Positions 1 through 11,646 of a stretch of DNA of 64,000 nt are shown piece after piece; position 1 is the stretch's first letter, and each line of letters begins with the position of its first letter. Source of the DNA: Tigriopus japonicus (lineage: Eukaryota > Arthropoda > Copepoda > Harpacticoida > Harpacticidae); contig CM021314.1 in assembly GCA_010645155.1 (NCBI GenBank), positions 5,338,240-5,402,239 of the forward strand, read 5' to 3'. The notes beneath the pieces are model-generated. The model was not told the origin of the DNA. It was given only the letters and a program-made list of their open reading frames with translations, and searched no databases. The translations under genes and the position numbers were made by a program.

Positions 1-421
1 TCAAAGGTCAGTCAACCAGTCTGCCTACTTTGGGAGACCTTTTCTCCGGATTGACGCTTTTGGACTTTTTCTATTCTTTAAAAGAACGTTCAATGGAAAT
101 TAAACTTTTTAGAGTTGTGTTGTAGTTTGCGATATATTTGAGCTAAATGCCTTCACTTGAAAAAGTGAATTTTTAAGGTTGATATGGTTAGCTCTAAAAC
201 CCATTTGTTTAACTTCAGATGGTAGACCAAAGTTTTTCTTGCTTCTGGTTCTAAAACATCGCAAAATTTCATTTTGCTCATGTTTTGTAGGTAAGACGAA
301 TATTACCCGCGTTGCCTTGTGTATTTATCCTAATGTTTTGGCGATAATTACTGAAAATGTCCATGAAGATTCATACTTCATTTCATTACATTTCATGTCA
401 CATCCCGTTCTGTTTCTTTCA

Positions 422-1143
422 GGTCGTATCAAATCCTTGTCTGCAAGTGGCTCTCAAAGACTGACACGTGAAGGCTCCGAATAGAGCTTCTCGGTCGAAG
501 ACAAACGCACTCAAAGTCAAAGACTCGTCTCGAGGAATCCGATTCTTTGTTATGACCCTCCAGTATGGACTCCACGGCAACGACGGCCCCGCCTCCATCC
601 ATCCGCTCGCTCGCCCTCATTAGAGTCCAGACCATCAAGGATTTCTTTTACGGCTTGAAAGAACCCGCACGTCGCGTGGAATCATCACCACCGCCCAAAT
701 CCGTTGTTCTCTTTTCGTCTGCGATCGATGATCGCTCTTTAACGAATTACCCCGATAATCAGGCGTTGGATCGATTCGAAGGCCATTCGGGCAAAAAAAA
801 CCCGAGGACCATGATCGACGCCAATCCAGTTAGTCCTCGCATGTCTCACAAAATCCAGCCATTCAAAGGGAAATGCGCGATGAACAAAGATGATTGTTCG
901 ATTACTAGTGGAAGTGCCGGTACTAGTTGTAGCTAAACTTACACATCTATTAAAAGCCCGACGAAGGCCAAGTTCTCGGTCAATGCTAAGCAAAAGCTCC
1001 GGCTCCACTTCTCACCAAAGACATGGAAGAACGAATCCAATGACACCATTACCGAAGCATCCTCATCCTCTCCATCACGGTCCGACCAACTTTATCAACA
1101 TCAGCCAATAGGACGCAAAACGAGGCCAATTCAACCACAGTGA
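422..1143 (+). other. hydrophilic reading frame with one internal stop
   Basis: A pyrimidine-rich stretch ending in CAG at about 421 could be a splice acceptor. An ATG at 565 opens a frame that runs to a TGA at 1141-1143 (193 codons), broken only by a TAA at 934-936. The predicted peptide is rich in Ser, Pro, Lys, Arg and Thr, with no membrane segment or domain I recognise. The second half, after the TAA, stays open for 68 codons in the same frame. GC content looks higher than in the flanking AT-rich DNA. It may be an exonic remnant, a pseudogene, or the 3' part of a gene entering from the left. If an exon is spliced at 421 in the frame without early stops, it would end at 482-484 and the rest would be 3' UTR. 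Confidence 0.25.
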
Positions 1144-1702
1144 CCACAACCAAGAGCTCGGGATCACTAGGCACTAGGGATAATGTAAAAATATTTTTGG
1201 TAACATAAGCCCATTTTTCTGCCTTTTTGCACTTTTCAACTTTTTTTACACTTTTTATTTACGGTTTTGGCCAAAACTGACAAATTTTAAAGAAAATTTT
1301 AGGTTTTGAGAATCTCTGAACTTTTGAAAGAATTTTTAGCTTAAGGATCATATTTTGAACTTGTCATAAAGCTTCCATTTGCAATCAAACAAACATTCCC
1401 AGCACTTTGAAGAAATATGTGCATTTCAGACACAAACCTCACAGTTCATTCTCCATCTTGGCTTTAACCATAGCATCCCATTCCCTGACTAAAGAATCTC
1501 ATTGCATGCAACTAACAAATACTAAACCCAAAGAAACTCAAGATATGGTAATGGAAGGATCTGAAAAATAATGTAGATATGGATATCAGTGTGGCAGTAC
1601 ACTGTGTTAAATTGACTTGCAGAAATCATTTTTAAGTTCCAAAAATATTTAAGACCACTTTTGAGGGGAAGAGACAAAAATGCCACATAGAAATTGAGTT
1701 CT

Positions 1703-1721
1703 GGGCCCGTATTCTCAACTC
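1703..1721 (+). repeat. left terminal inverted repeat
   Basis: GGGCCCGTATTCTCAACTC, perfectly complementary to the right terminus at 3469-3487. Confidence 0.8.
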
Positions 1722-2077
1722 TTGGCTTTTTTCTACCTACACTTTTTTTAGGGGTTGCGTGACAAGAAATCATTGATGTTCCGTCCGTCTAAAAAATCCT
1801 GTTAAATCACACTATTTTTAGTTAGTGCAGTTCTTTCTGATCTTTTGGGAGTAGTAAGTAGAAGAGAATGATTTGGTACTTGTTTTTCTGGAAACTTCTC
1901 ATATAAGCAATGACTGAAAGGTCAATTGTCATTGTGTACCACTTCCCATTGAGGAAAATGGGAAAAAGCTCTTTCTAATGTTGTTAAACTGAAATGCAAG
2001 GTTTTTCACTGTGTAATTTCAACTTTCACCATCATGACTTCCCACAAACCCTTATTTGAACCCTCTTGGCTTCATGA

Positions 2078-2103
2078 TTTTTTTTTTTTTTTGGGGGGGG
2101 GGG
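2078..2103 (+). repeat. T15-G11 homopolymer junction
   Basis: Fifteen T are followed directly by eleven G, inside the non-coding body of the inverted-repeat element. A G run of this length can form G-quadruplex structure and is prone to slippage and to assembly error. Confidence 0.9.
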
Positions 2104-3365
2104 CAGATTTTTTATTGCTGCTACAAAGAATGGGATTCTTTTTAAAGAGAGTTTAAGATTAGTATAGTTTATTTAATTAACTTTTATACAAATTTTCATC
2201 TACCAATGAGTTACTGTTGGCAGATCTGTACAACCCTTGAATAGTGGGTGGTCATGAATAGTATTTAAAAATTTGTCCAATCCTGTCCCAAGAGAATTTT
2301 TAAGGGATGTAAACAGACCAAATATCCCAAATAACACCAACATCACATGGAAAAGCTCCATATGACTTGAGGAGCCTGCATTATTATTTCACTTGCAATT
2401 TCTGGAGGTTGCCTGGATAATTCTTTGGAAAGTAAATTGACTGGTACTTAAAATAAGTTTAATTTTTTAGGGTTCAAATAGGGATAGATTGAGTTAGCTT
2501 CTTTCATGTTACATTAGTTAAGTACAGACCAAATAAGCTATTCTTAAGTATAACCAAGCAACCATAGAATTTGTTTCATTGTGAAATGATATTAAACACT
2601 TGGGCAGCATTCATTGCAACTACCCAGGACAAGAAGACCAGCACCAGTGTAAACCATTGGCTCTGTGTCATTGCAGTTGCCCAAAGTGGATGACATTGAG
2701 GGTTCTTGGAAGTTGCTTGAGGCATACAAATTCATAAACATCCAAAAAGATTATGATTTTTCTGATTATTCTTAAGGTCTGGATTCTACTCAAGAAGTTT
2801 TGAGCCAATACAACAGAGCAAATTGATGATCAATGAGTAGAAAGTTAATTTGAGGGTAGTGTGTACAACCCCATTGACTTGAACCATGCTCTTCTAGCAC
2901 TTCAGAACCCAAACACTTCAAAAAACAAAACAAAACAAGAAGGAAAAGAGGTGTAAATCAGGTCTTGAGGGAGGTCATGGTGGTGAGTGACAATTACAAT
3001 AATACTGAGTATTCTCCCATTTTATTTTCACAGCATAGAAAGAAAGATCTTCCATTTTCCTAAATCAGTGGAAGGCCACATCCAGACAAGAGATTCTAGA
3101 TGTTCATAGTTAGTGGAATTAGCTCACAGGGACCAAAGGATCTTTAAGTTACTCCCAAGATGGGAGAGAAAACATAAATTTTTAGACAAAACACACATTA
3201 TTTATCTTTCTTTTCTACTTACTTCTCAAAAAAATCAGTATTAGCTAAACTATTTTTATACCAACTAAAATGCCAAGTAATTGAAATGATTTTTTCAGAT
3301 GGATGGAACATCAGTGATTCTTCTCACGCAACCCCTAAATAAAGTGTAGGTAGAAAAAAGCCAAG

Positions 3366-3487
3366 AATTCTCAACTCGTACTTGGTGCTTGAAGTAAGAC
3401 TTCAAGAACGAAGTTACTACATAGAAGTACGACTTCAAGTACCAACAAGTGACTAATTCCAACAGAACGAGTTGAGAATACGGGCCC
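3366..3487. repeat. fold-back insert at the right end of the element
   Basis: TTCTCAACTCG at 3368-3378 is complementary to CGAGTTGAGAA at 3468-3478. Between them is a smaller hairpin, CTTGAAGT-AAG-ACTTCAAG, near 3388-3406. The segment interrupts the expected continuity between the right subterminal arm and its terminus, so it looks like a nested insertion or fold-back rearrangement. Confidence 0.6.
3469..3487 (-). repeat. right terminal inverted repeat
   Basis: Complement of the left terminus at 1703-1721, with no mismatch over 19 bp. Confidence 0.8.
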
Positions 3488-4099
3488 TGGTAATTAGATC
3501 ATGTGCCAAATATAGAAGTAATGTCACTTAAAACATGCTTAAAACAAATTTATGAATATTTTCTTTGAAACAATTGCTAGGCAGACGTGGTTGTCTGTAG
3601 TATTGGTGAAATATATTTTTTTCCGTGCAGTTTTCAATGGCTATTTTTGAATGACATTCTCGAAGGACGAAAATGGAGTTTGGTTAAGCCATATAAAACG
3701 GCTCAACAGATTTCGACAATATTTTAGGTACAGACAACCATGAGAATTGTTTACAAGTATATTTTGAACTTCTGATCCTTTTTGGTCGTGACTTAATTAA
3801 TGGAACTCAATTACTTGTGCGGGATTGTTTTTTCACCTCAAAACTAGTCTCAAATGTCTTTAGAACCTATGGATGACTTCTCTAGCTCAATCAAGCGCCG
3901 TGGGTACTCTTACTAAGAATGACTTTTTAAGTCCAAGTGCAAGTTATTTGCTCTTTTTATTTGACGTTTGTTTGCACTTTCAACCTTTTTTACACTTTTT
4001 TTGCTCTTTTGGGTTCTTTTCTGCACTTTTTGGTAACTAAAGGGGTAAATTTATTTGCATTTTCTGCCCGTCCCTAGTCATTACCAAAAATGTTTCCAG

Positions 4100-7000
4100 C
4101 TCATTTTACCTTGGATATGATTCATGGAACATCAGACTGCCATTGAATTCAAATATTTTGAAGGTCAATTATCATCATGTCATTCCTGAGCTCTCTCAAC
4201 AGAGGTCATAATTATTTTATAAATATTATCAATAACACTTAGTGTGACTTTTGACAGACAGCCAAATGTTTTTGATTAAGCCGTGTATTATCCTAGCTAT
4301 TTAAGGAATAAAGACGAGTACCTTTTATTTTCTTCGACTTTCGAAGCCTCCGTTTGGGGGAAATAACGGTCTCAATCGACCAAAAGGCATTCTTCATGTG
4401 ACCTAGTTTCCTTGGAAAAAGCCATCCAGGTCTTCAAAGCCTCCATTAAAATAAGTTCGTACAAAGAGCGAAGAAAGACCTGCTTATTTTCATGATCCAA
4501 GCTCAATCAGGATACATACACAACCAACCTCACTTTGGTCATTAATCCAGGACGACATTCGTTGGCCGAGTCTATTTCTCTCTTTCTTCTTCATCTCCGT
4601 AACCGCTCGTTGGTCCAAACCCAAATATCAGGTGGGCAAAAATGAGGTCCATTTGGGTATTCAACACTTTGATTTTATTCACGAGTGAATTCATCAATCC
4701 TTGGACGAACGAACCACGCGGTTCTTCCCAGAAAAGGTACTTCCTAGAACCTGAACCAAAATAGTTTGGGATGCAGATTTCTGACAAAATAAGCGTGTGA
4801 AGCAAAAAACTTAACAAATAAGATTATAAGGAACAAGTAAAATGGTGATTGATAAAAATGAAATATCGTGTTAGGAAAGTGATTCCGTTTACTGCTATTC
4901 ACTTTTATATCCTTTCGACGGTTTGAATGTTTTTCGTCATAAGCTTTTTCTGACCAAAATTTCATCATAGTTTTCTTTAGGTCAGAAATCTGACCATATT
5001 TACGTTTGAGGTGTCTATCAATATAAGTAAAAATCGGCAAGAAACAAAAAATAATGGCAAACAGACAGTTGGAACCAGAATATTGCAAATCAGTCACATT
5101 TTGGACTTGAAACCTTTAGTCCTGCAATTTGTACCATCCCTAATGGTGTTCAAATGTATTTGGCTTGATTCGATGACAATTTCAGTGCCTGGTCTAAAGT
5201 CAGGTTTGGAGGGTAGGGACGAAACTACCCTGGAAACCCAAGCCAAGAAGCACCCCACTTTATTTTCATGTGCCTTGGGCCGCCAGCAAATCAATACCTG
5301 ACAATTGAAGGTTTCGAAAATACTTTTACTACATGAAAGTGGGCTTGGTCGGATTTTATTCTTCCTTTCGAATCCACGACAGAAAAATTCAACTAGAGAG
5401 TTGGCGAGTTTTTCCCATTCATTTCGTTCGGGATTATTAGAGAGGTGTGCACAACAATCCCTGTAGGACGCCTTTTGTGTTTGGGCTCACTTGCGGAACT
5501 GGAAGCTATTTGCGACTTCACGGCAAGTGTATGTGCGATATTGGTCGAATGATGATGCTGGTTTGTTCAAATCATGTTTGTCTTGAGAACCTTAAAACAC
5601 AATTTGTCAATTTCGCCCCCGTTTATGCCAACAATGGGAGTGCTCAGCCGAAACCGAGATTGTTGCTACCAAATCTCTGACCGTCCATCATCCTCAAGAA
5701 AGAGAGAGATGAATGTTTGTTGTACCTTTTTGGGATGCTTTGTGGATTTCGCACAATCGCAGGTGCCTTTTTTCGAAGAGTGAATTAGCCAAATTGTGTC
5801 TAATTTAGCCTTGTCCAATCGTCTAACAAACCATGTAAGAAGATTTCAAGCAAGCCAGCAAATAACATCAAAATCATGTGTGTGGATGGCAATGATGGTC
5901 ACAGTGCTCGACCATGATGCATGAAGGAGATAGAGCAAGAAACACACAAGATGATGATGAACATGATCATGAGGTGCTAGCTAGCTGCTTACGAGCTTCA
6001 GAGCAGGTTTATTAGAACATTACAGATTTCCAAGATGACTCTTCAGAATTGCCCAGATCATGCTGAAGTAATGATAAATATGAGATGTGGTTTTTATTGT
6101 CCAGCGTTGTTTTCCCCTCTCTCGTTGTATGTACAATAGAGAGTGCATTTGGATACTCTTTGGATCGTGTCTCCATCCTCCTTGGATTTCAAAGCGTTCC
6201 CAACTTGTTTGGCATTCATCTCAGAGAATAAATTTTTGTAGTCGACTCAGCTCACAATAGACCCAGTACGTAGATGTGTGTGGCTGTCGTTCGTTGAAAG
6301 AGAAACTAGATTCGCCCCCGAGTTCATTAAGGATATTGACGAATCATAGTATGTTGGTAGGTTATAATGCATGTTCACGCCTCCATTACAACCAATCATC
6401 ATGCAGTTTTCCGTTTCAATAACGCTGACCACGTGCAAATATGACTGCCTGTCTTCCACATGCTTCTGCTCACTTTCTACGTACATACGTGTTCTACGTG
6501 AATTAAAAGAAAGGAAAAGAGAAAGAGGCACATATTCGTTAATTGCCTCATTTGTTAAATCTTTGGCTGGACACAAGTGTGTTGATGGAAATTTGACACT
6601 GAAAAGCTCTTATCAACTGCATATGTCCTTCCGCTTGAGACTTTAATGGTGCAAACATTGGATGTATGTGATTTTGAATGCTTTTATGGCTGGAAAAGAA
6701 GACAATTCATAAACATTTTACGACTCTTATCCACACTCAGATAAGCTGGCAATTTTACAAGCCGTTCGAAAAACACGCATTTTTGTTGGTTAACTACAAA
6801 TTGATGATCGTCTTGTATTTCAATCCACAGATTGCATATCCACAATTTCTGACAAACAACCAGCTACACTCTTTCTGAAAAAATATTTTTACATTACATT
6901 ATCAGTCAAACATCATCAGCATTGTCTTTGTTAGCTATTGAAATTCTTTCGTTGCATTGATAATCTGGGATGTATTGAATAGTGAATAAACAGTAATATG

Positions 7001-7114
7001 ATCGTATGTCAAATACTATCAAATGAAGCCACAATGAACAGGGTTGTAAAACTCCGTGTTTAGAAGGGAGGCTGAAGACCTCCTGAAGACGACAGTAGTC
7101 TAGTATTCACCTGT
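4100..7114. other. intergenic DNA upstream of the alpha-tubulin gene
   Basis: AT-rich DNA with only short ORFs in all frames. A 117-codon minus-strand frame at 4744-5097 has hydrophobic ends and a basic centre, but no recognised domain and no good splice signals. I see no convincing gene here. The tubulin promoter should lie in the last few hundred bases, but no clear TATA or Inr was found. Confidence 0.5.
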
Positions 7115-7188
7115 TTGTCTAGTGTTCAAAGTCGCTCGAAAAAAGCCTTCTCTAAAGCACTACTTTTCCAATTGGATCCATCTGGAAA

Positions 7189-10003
7189 ATGCGCGAGTGT
7201 ATTAGCATCAACATTGGTCAGGCGGGGGTCCAAATGGGCGGCCATTGTTGGGAGCTATTTGGTTTGGAACACGGGATCGGTCCCGATGGAAATTTATTGC
7301 CGGAATCTGTCGAGAAGCGCAGCCTCAAACCTGATGGATCGGATTTCAGTTCATTCTATTCCGAGACCAAAGCTGCCAAATATGTTCCTCGATCCCTGTT
7401 TGTGGATTTGGAACCCATGGTGGTGGACGAATTGCGCCATGGTGCCTACAAGAGTCTGTTCCACCCAGAAATGATCATCAATTCCAAAGAGGACGCGGCC
7501 AATAACTTTGCTCGAGGTCATTACACGGTTGGCAAAGAGATGATTGACCTCACCATGGACAAAGTCCGAAAGATGGCAGATGCCTGTGAAGGACTTCAAG
7601 GTTTTCTGGTGTTCCACTCGTTTGGAGGTGGAACCGGCTCCGGTTTCACTGCCTTGCTCATGGAACGATTGAATGCCGAGTTTCCACGCAAGAGCAAGTT
7701 GGATTTTGCCGTGTATCCCTCGCCCAAAGTGGCCACGGCCGTGGTGGAACCCTACAATTCAATCCTCACCACACATTCCACCATGGAACAGACGGATTGC
7801 TCGTTTTTAGTGGATAATGAGGCCATCTTTGACATCTGTCAACGAAAGCTCGACGTAGGACGGCCTTCCTATTCTAATTTGAACCACTTGATCGCACAAG
7901 TAGTTTCCTCCGTTACGACCAGCCTCAGATTCGAGGTCAGTTTAATAATTAAGCCAAGGGGAAACGAGCGGCCTTAAACGAGGGTCTCTCTTTTCCATTT
8001 TCAGGGCCAATTGAATGTGGATTTGAATGAGTTTCAAACAAATCTCGTGCCCTATCCCAGGATTCACTTTCCATTGGTCAGTTATGCCCCAGTCATTTCT
8101 CAGGAAAAGTCCAAACACGAGTTTCTGTCCGTGAGCGACCTCACTTCCTCGTGCTTTGAGCCCGAGTATCAAATGGTCAAGTGTGATCCCAGGCAAGGCA
8201 AATATATGGCATGTTGCCTGCTTTATCGAGGCGATGTGGTTCCGAAAGATGTCAATGCTGCCATTAGTATCATTAAAACTAAACGAGCTATCCAATTCGT
8301 GGACTGGTGTCCAACTGGTTTCAAGGTAATTTCTGTTGAGAAACAAACAAGGAAGGAAGTAAGGTACTTTCCGTGTATTCATCGAGTACAATGGGGCTCC
8401 TGCACGTTAATTCATACAAATTCAGGGTAATTTGAAGTATTTTAGTTTTTTTAGTAGAGTAGAGTAAAGTAGAGTTAAAGTAATTTTAAGAAAAAACAGC
8501 ACTAAAGATTCAAAATATCAATTTTACGAGTTAGGCAATACCAAAGGTACAAGTTATTTATTCCAATTTTAACATTCGATTGACTAACTACAATTCACAT
8601 AATTTCTAAGTTCTTCATATCTTTATAAGCACATACTTTACAAGTACGTAAATTGAATTTTGACAGTCAATTACCATTAAATTAGTTTGGTTGGTAAAAA
8701 ATGATAGGCTGGATCTTGATGTGTCTTGGCCTTGTGTGTCATTTTGGGTCGTGGCCTTTTAATTTATCAACGTTTAGTAATCAAACACTTTCAGGAATAC
8801 TGAAACTTTCGAGACCGCATTACAAACATATGTTTGACTTGTACGATTGGAAATCATCAAGCGATTGGCTAAATCTCCTTCGCAGCTAATGATTTTTCTT
8901 TATTTGTTGATAACACCTATGAAAAAAAACTATTACAAACTTTTGCTATAAGATCTAGCACAATAGCTTGAAAGCTGATTTATGGCTGGACTAAAACACA
9001 TTCTTTTGCCAGGTAAAGCAACAAGGCGGACGGTTTGTCCGCCTTAATCCCCTAAGGAATAATATTGGTAGCCATTTTTACAACCGAATTTTTTGATTTA
9101 ATGACTTGACCACTTTTCCGACTTTTACTTCAAAAAACACGCTCTGGGATCTTCCCATCTTTATTTTCATCAAAGATAATAAGAGAGAAAATGCATGGAA
9201 ATTTGAGATCAACAACTACGGATGTGGAAGTGGAGTGGTCCTATCGCTTTTCTTGCGGATCTAATACTTGAAAAGACTCACAATTTAAGTAAAACTTTTT
9301 TTGCCGACTGAAGTATAAGGCTTGACAAAGCCTCTGCTTTAGCGAAGATTCAAGAGGGAGTACAAATATGTAAGAAAACAATAGTTGAAGTGAACAAGAT
9401 TTCTTGTTAATTTGAATATAAAATAAAGTTAATGTCATTCCGAATCGATAAATTTAATTGGTTCTGTAACCAGCATTCAACTTATTCCTTGGTGAATGTG
9501 GATTACACTTTGAGTTTACAAAAAAAGTAAAAAAATGGTCTGAGAAGTGAAACGAAGGTTCAGTTTAGTTCTAATGCATTTTGAATATGCAAGCATTTTC
9601 CAGAGATAATTTGCTTATCTGACTAAAAAATAAACATATACCAAAAGGGAAATAGAAGCCGACGGTATTTCAAAACACATTATTCAATCATTTCTCACAC
9701 TTTTAGGTGGGCTTGAACCAAGAATCCATGAGCATTGTTCCCGGATGTCAACAAGCCAAAGTGCCGAGATCGGTGTGCATGATTTCCAACACGACAGCCA
9801 TTGTGGAGGCGTGGTCGAGGCTCAATCACAAATTTGACCTCATGTATGCCAAACGGGCCTTTGTTCATTGGTACGTGGGTGAAGGAATGGAAGAGGGCGA
9901 AATGACCGAGGCCAGAGAGGATTTGGCAGCCCTCGAGAACGACTACGAAGAGGTGGCCCATGAGGACCCCCAGAATGCCAACGGCCAATACGATGAATAT
10001 TAG
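7189..10003 (+). CDS. divergent alpha-tubulin, complete, three exons
   Basis: Alpha-tubulin forms the GTP-binding alpha/beta heterodimer of microtubules. The exons are 7189-7935, 8005-8325 and 9707-10003; both introns are GT-AG and phase 0, and the product is 454 aa. The start is fixed by MREC, the N-terminal tetrapeptide read in tubulin mRNA autoregulation. Other hallmarks are the GGGTGSG nucleotide loop, the [16 protein letters not shown] segment with the catalytic-type Glu (E258, equivalent to E254), [26 protein letters not shown], and the [14 protein letters not shown] helix. The protein ends in EY, as expected for a detyrosinatable alpha-tubulin. It is clearly non-canonical. The loop that normally carries Lys40 is rebuilt and about four residues longer, with Ser at position 40 and Lys at 43 and 47. 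The stretch after FKVGLN is altered, and the C-terminal tail is short and weakly acidic with Asn and Gln. By analogy with divergent insect isotypes, it may be a tissue-restricted (germline or sensory) isotype; this is inference. Confidence 0.96.
8326..9706 (+). other. alpha-tubulin intron 2
   Basis: 1,381 bp, from GTAATT after codon 356 to TTTTAG before VGLNQE. It is AT-rich, with a run of AGAGTAGAGTAAAGTAGAG near 8454-8474. No ORF or nested gene is recognised. Confidence 0.85.
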
Positions 10004-10170
10004 AATCTTACTTACGGTCACGTCCTTCACGCAACCTCTCTTTCCTTTGGGAGAGCACTCCCTTCCTCCCCATCTATTACAGATATTGAAATCGTGCAAA
10101 TTTCAAATAGGCGTTGGTTACGAGTCGCTTTGTAGGGAAGCTGAGTTCTGCAATTGCATGGCCACTTCAA

Positions 10171-10176
10171 AATAAA
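10171..10176 (+). terminator. polyadenylation signal of the alpha-tubulin gene
   Basis: AATAAA about 170 nt after the tubulin stop codon, the first canonical hexamer downstream. Confidence 0.6.
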
Positions 10177-11555
10177 ATTCCGCAAACCCTCATCTTGTTC
10201 AAATGGGGGTGAATTTTTACCCCCGAAATTGTCTTTTTCCTCTCTCCGAATTGAGCTCAAGGGCAAAAGAGAAGCCGCACCGACCAACCACTTGAAGATT
10301 TTGAATGCTCGCGTATGCATCATCTTCTTAAGGGCTTTTGCCGCCAAGCACTTGTACATCCATGACTATATTTTGGTCGACAACAAAGTTACTCTCAAAA
10401 ACTTCCATTTTCATCGCCTCACTTACTCGCTCGTGGTAATCTCACAATCCCAAATTTGGCATCGTTCTCGGGGAATCAAGGGCGCTTACTCGGTTGACCA
10501 CCTTTCAAAATCCGCGGCAACTCAAACCTACTTACGACCATCCATCCAACCATCCATCCATTCTCCTACACACAAACTCATCATCCCCGGGGGTGAGAGA
10601 CTTCCGAGAGACACACGCAGACATACTAAAGCTAGATCCTTAGAGAATGAAAAAGCGAGAGAGCTCCAAATCGCCCAAAATTGCTTTGATGAATCGTCGT
10701 CAGGCCAGTTCTTCTTTTCCAGTAAACTAAATTGAAGTCCTGCGGCGTGTCCAATGGGTCCAGAGTGGTCCCGCCAAGAAAAGCCACCCTTTCTATGCTG
10801 AGTAAAACCACTGTTCCTTGATTCCTTTCAATCTTAGACTGAAAATTGCATTATACAGATTTTGAGCTCGAAAAGGCGACTTGTTTTGTTTACCGCATTT
10901 GCCCCATTCTACCGCATTTTGGGTCTCGTTCTTGTCCCGGGTTGTTTGCGCGTCAATAGGCCGTTCGACGGGGTTTTCGCAAAGCGCGAAAGGGAAAAAA
11001 GCGCTGCTGGTTTTGCCTTGTATCGGAGTGTGTATCGCTGCTGTTCTCGTCTTTGTAGAACATCATGGTGAGTGAGTGTGTGCGTGTGTGTCTGTGTATA
11101 CACGAATGTATTGAGCAGAAATGGTGCATGGTGGCCGACTCGAGGGAAAGGGGACTGAGGGACGGGGATAGCCCCTTCCAGTGGTGGTGCTACCTCCACC
11201 ACCATCACAGTCCATCAGTCCATCACCAAAGCCACTTCTTTTTTTCTGCCTCGTCTTCTCTACCCTTGGTCGTATGTATGTGGACAACAACGGCAATACA
11301 CAATCAAGCATGACTAGACGTTGACTGGACGACGTGTAAGCAGACTGGACAATCAGTCAGTTGTTGGTGAGAGGTCGACGAGTGTAGAGCTCCCTCCAGA
11401 CACGCGCTTCTCGCAAAAAAGTAGGGACTGCGTTGATAGATCAGTGAGGACAGTGAGAGATAGACAAACAAAAATATCCACGTCTTCATCAAAATCTCAA
11501 TTGAACAGTGCCAGTGCGGTTTTAGACAGTTCTGCCGTGTCTTGACCCAGGACAT
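10177..11555 (+). promoter_or_regulatory. FoxP upstream region and probable non-coding 5' exon(s)
   Basis: Between the tubulin polyadenylation signal and the first FoxP coding exon there is CpG-containing DNA with many short ORFs and no recognised protein. A GTAAGT donor at 11556 followed by a TTTTTGCAG acceptor ending at 11626 indicates a 5' UTR exon ending at 11555. Its own start is not resolved; TCAGTC and TCAGTT initiator-like hexamers lie at 11353-11362. Another possible donor (GTGAGT) follows an ATG at about 11064. Transcript 5' ends would settle which is used. Confidence 0.45.
10975..10991. promoter_or_regulatory. E2F-like palindrome upstream of FoxP
   Basis: TTTCGC, a five-base spacer, then GCGAAA. 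The right half reads TTTCGCGC on the minus strand, which fits the E2F/DP consensus TTTSSCGC. Binding is inferred only from the motif. Confidence 0.35.
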
Positions 11556-11633
11556 GTAAGTTATTACATCTACATATGGCCAGAGGACGACGATTCGAGC
11601 ACTAAGATTGTGGTTGGTTTTTGCAGGCTGCTG

Positions 11634-11642
11634 ATGCGTTAG
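11634..11642 (+). promoter_or_regulatory. two-codon upstream ORF before the FoxP start
   Basis: ATG-CGT-TAG (Met-Arg-stop) lies within the exon that begins at 11627. Its stop ends four bases before the FoxP ATG at 11647. If this exon is in the mature mRNA, ribosomes starting at the first ATG would terminate right beside the main start, which could reduce FoxP translation or favour reinitiation. Confidence 0.5.
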
Positions 11643-11646
11643 AAGC

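Larger units (their letters stand above)
1703..3487. mobile_element. non-autonomous DNA transposon (MITE-like) with inverted terminal repeats
   Basis: The ends are a perfect 19-bp inverted pair: GGGCCCGTATTCTCAACTC at 1703-1721 and its complement at 3469-3487. Inside them lie long subterminal inverted arms, about 1721-1800 against about 3288-3365, which I estimate by eye at 85 percent identity. Both arms contain the core AGGGGTTGCGTGA or its complement. The right arm is separated from its terminus by about 103 bp that starts with another inverted copy of the tip. The interior has no transposase-like ORF, so the element would depend on an enzyme supplied elsewhere. A target-site duplication is not clear. 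The family is not identified. Confidence 0.72.
1158..4075. repeat. diverged outer repeat pair flanking the inverted-repeat element
   Basis: The left end carries ACTAGGGA followed by an A/T-rich stretch and GGTAAC. The right end carries the inverted equivalent (TCCCTAGT near 4071, GTTACC-like sequence near 4033). Next to each end is a T-rich block in direct orientation built on TTTGCACTTTTCAAC and TTTTTTACACTTTTT, at about 1227-1258 and 3970-4003. This could be an old element later invaded by the 1703-3487 element, or two related interspersed repeats. No ORF is visible. Confidence 0.3.
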
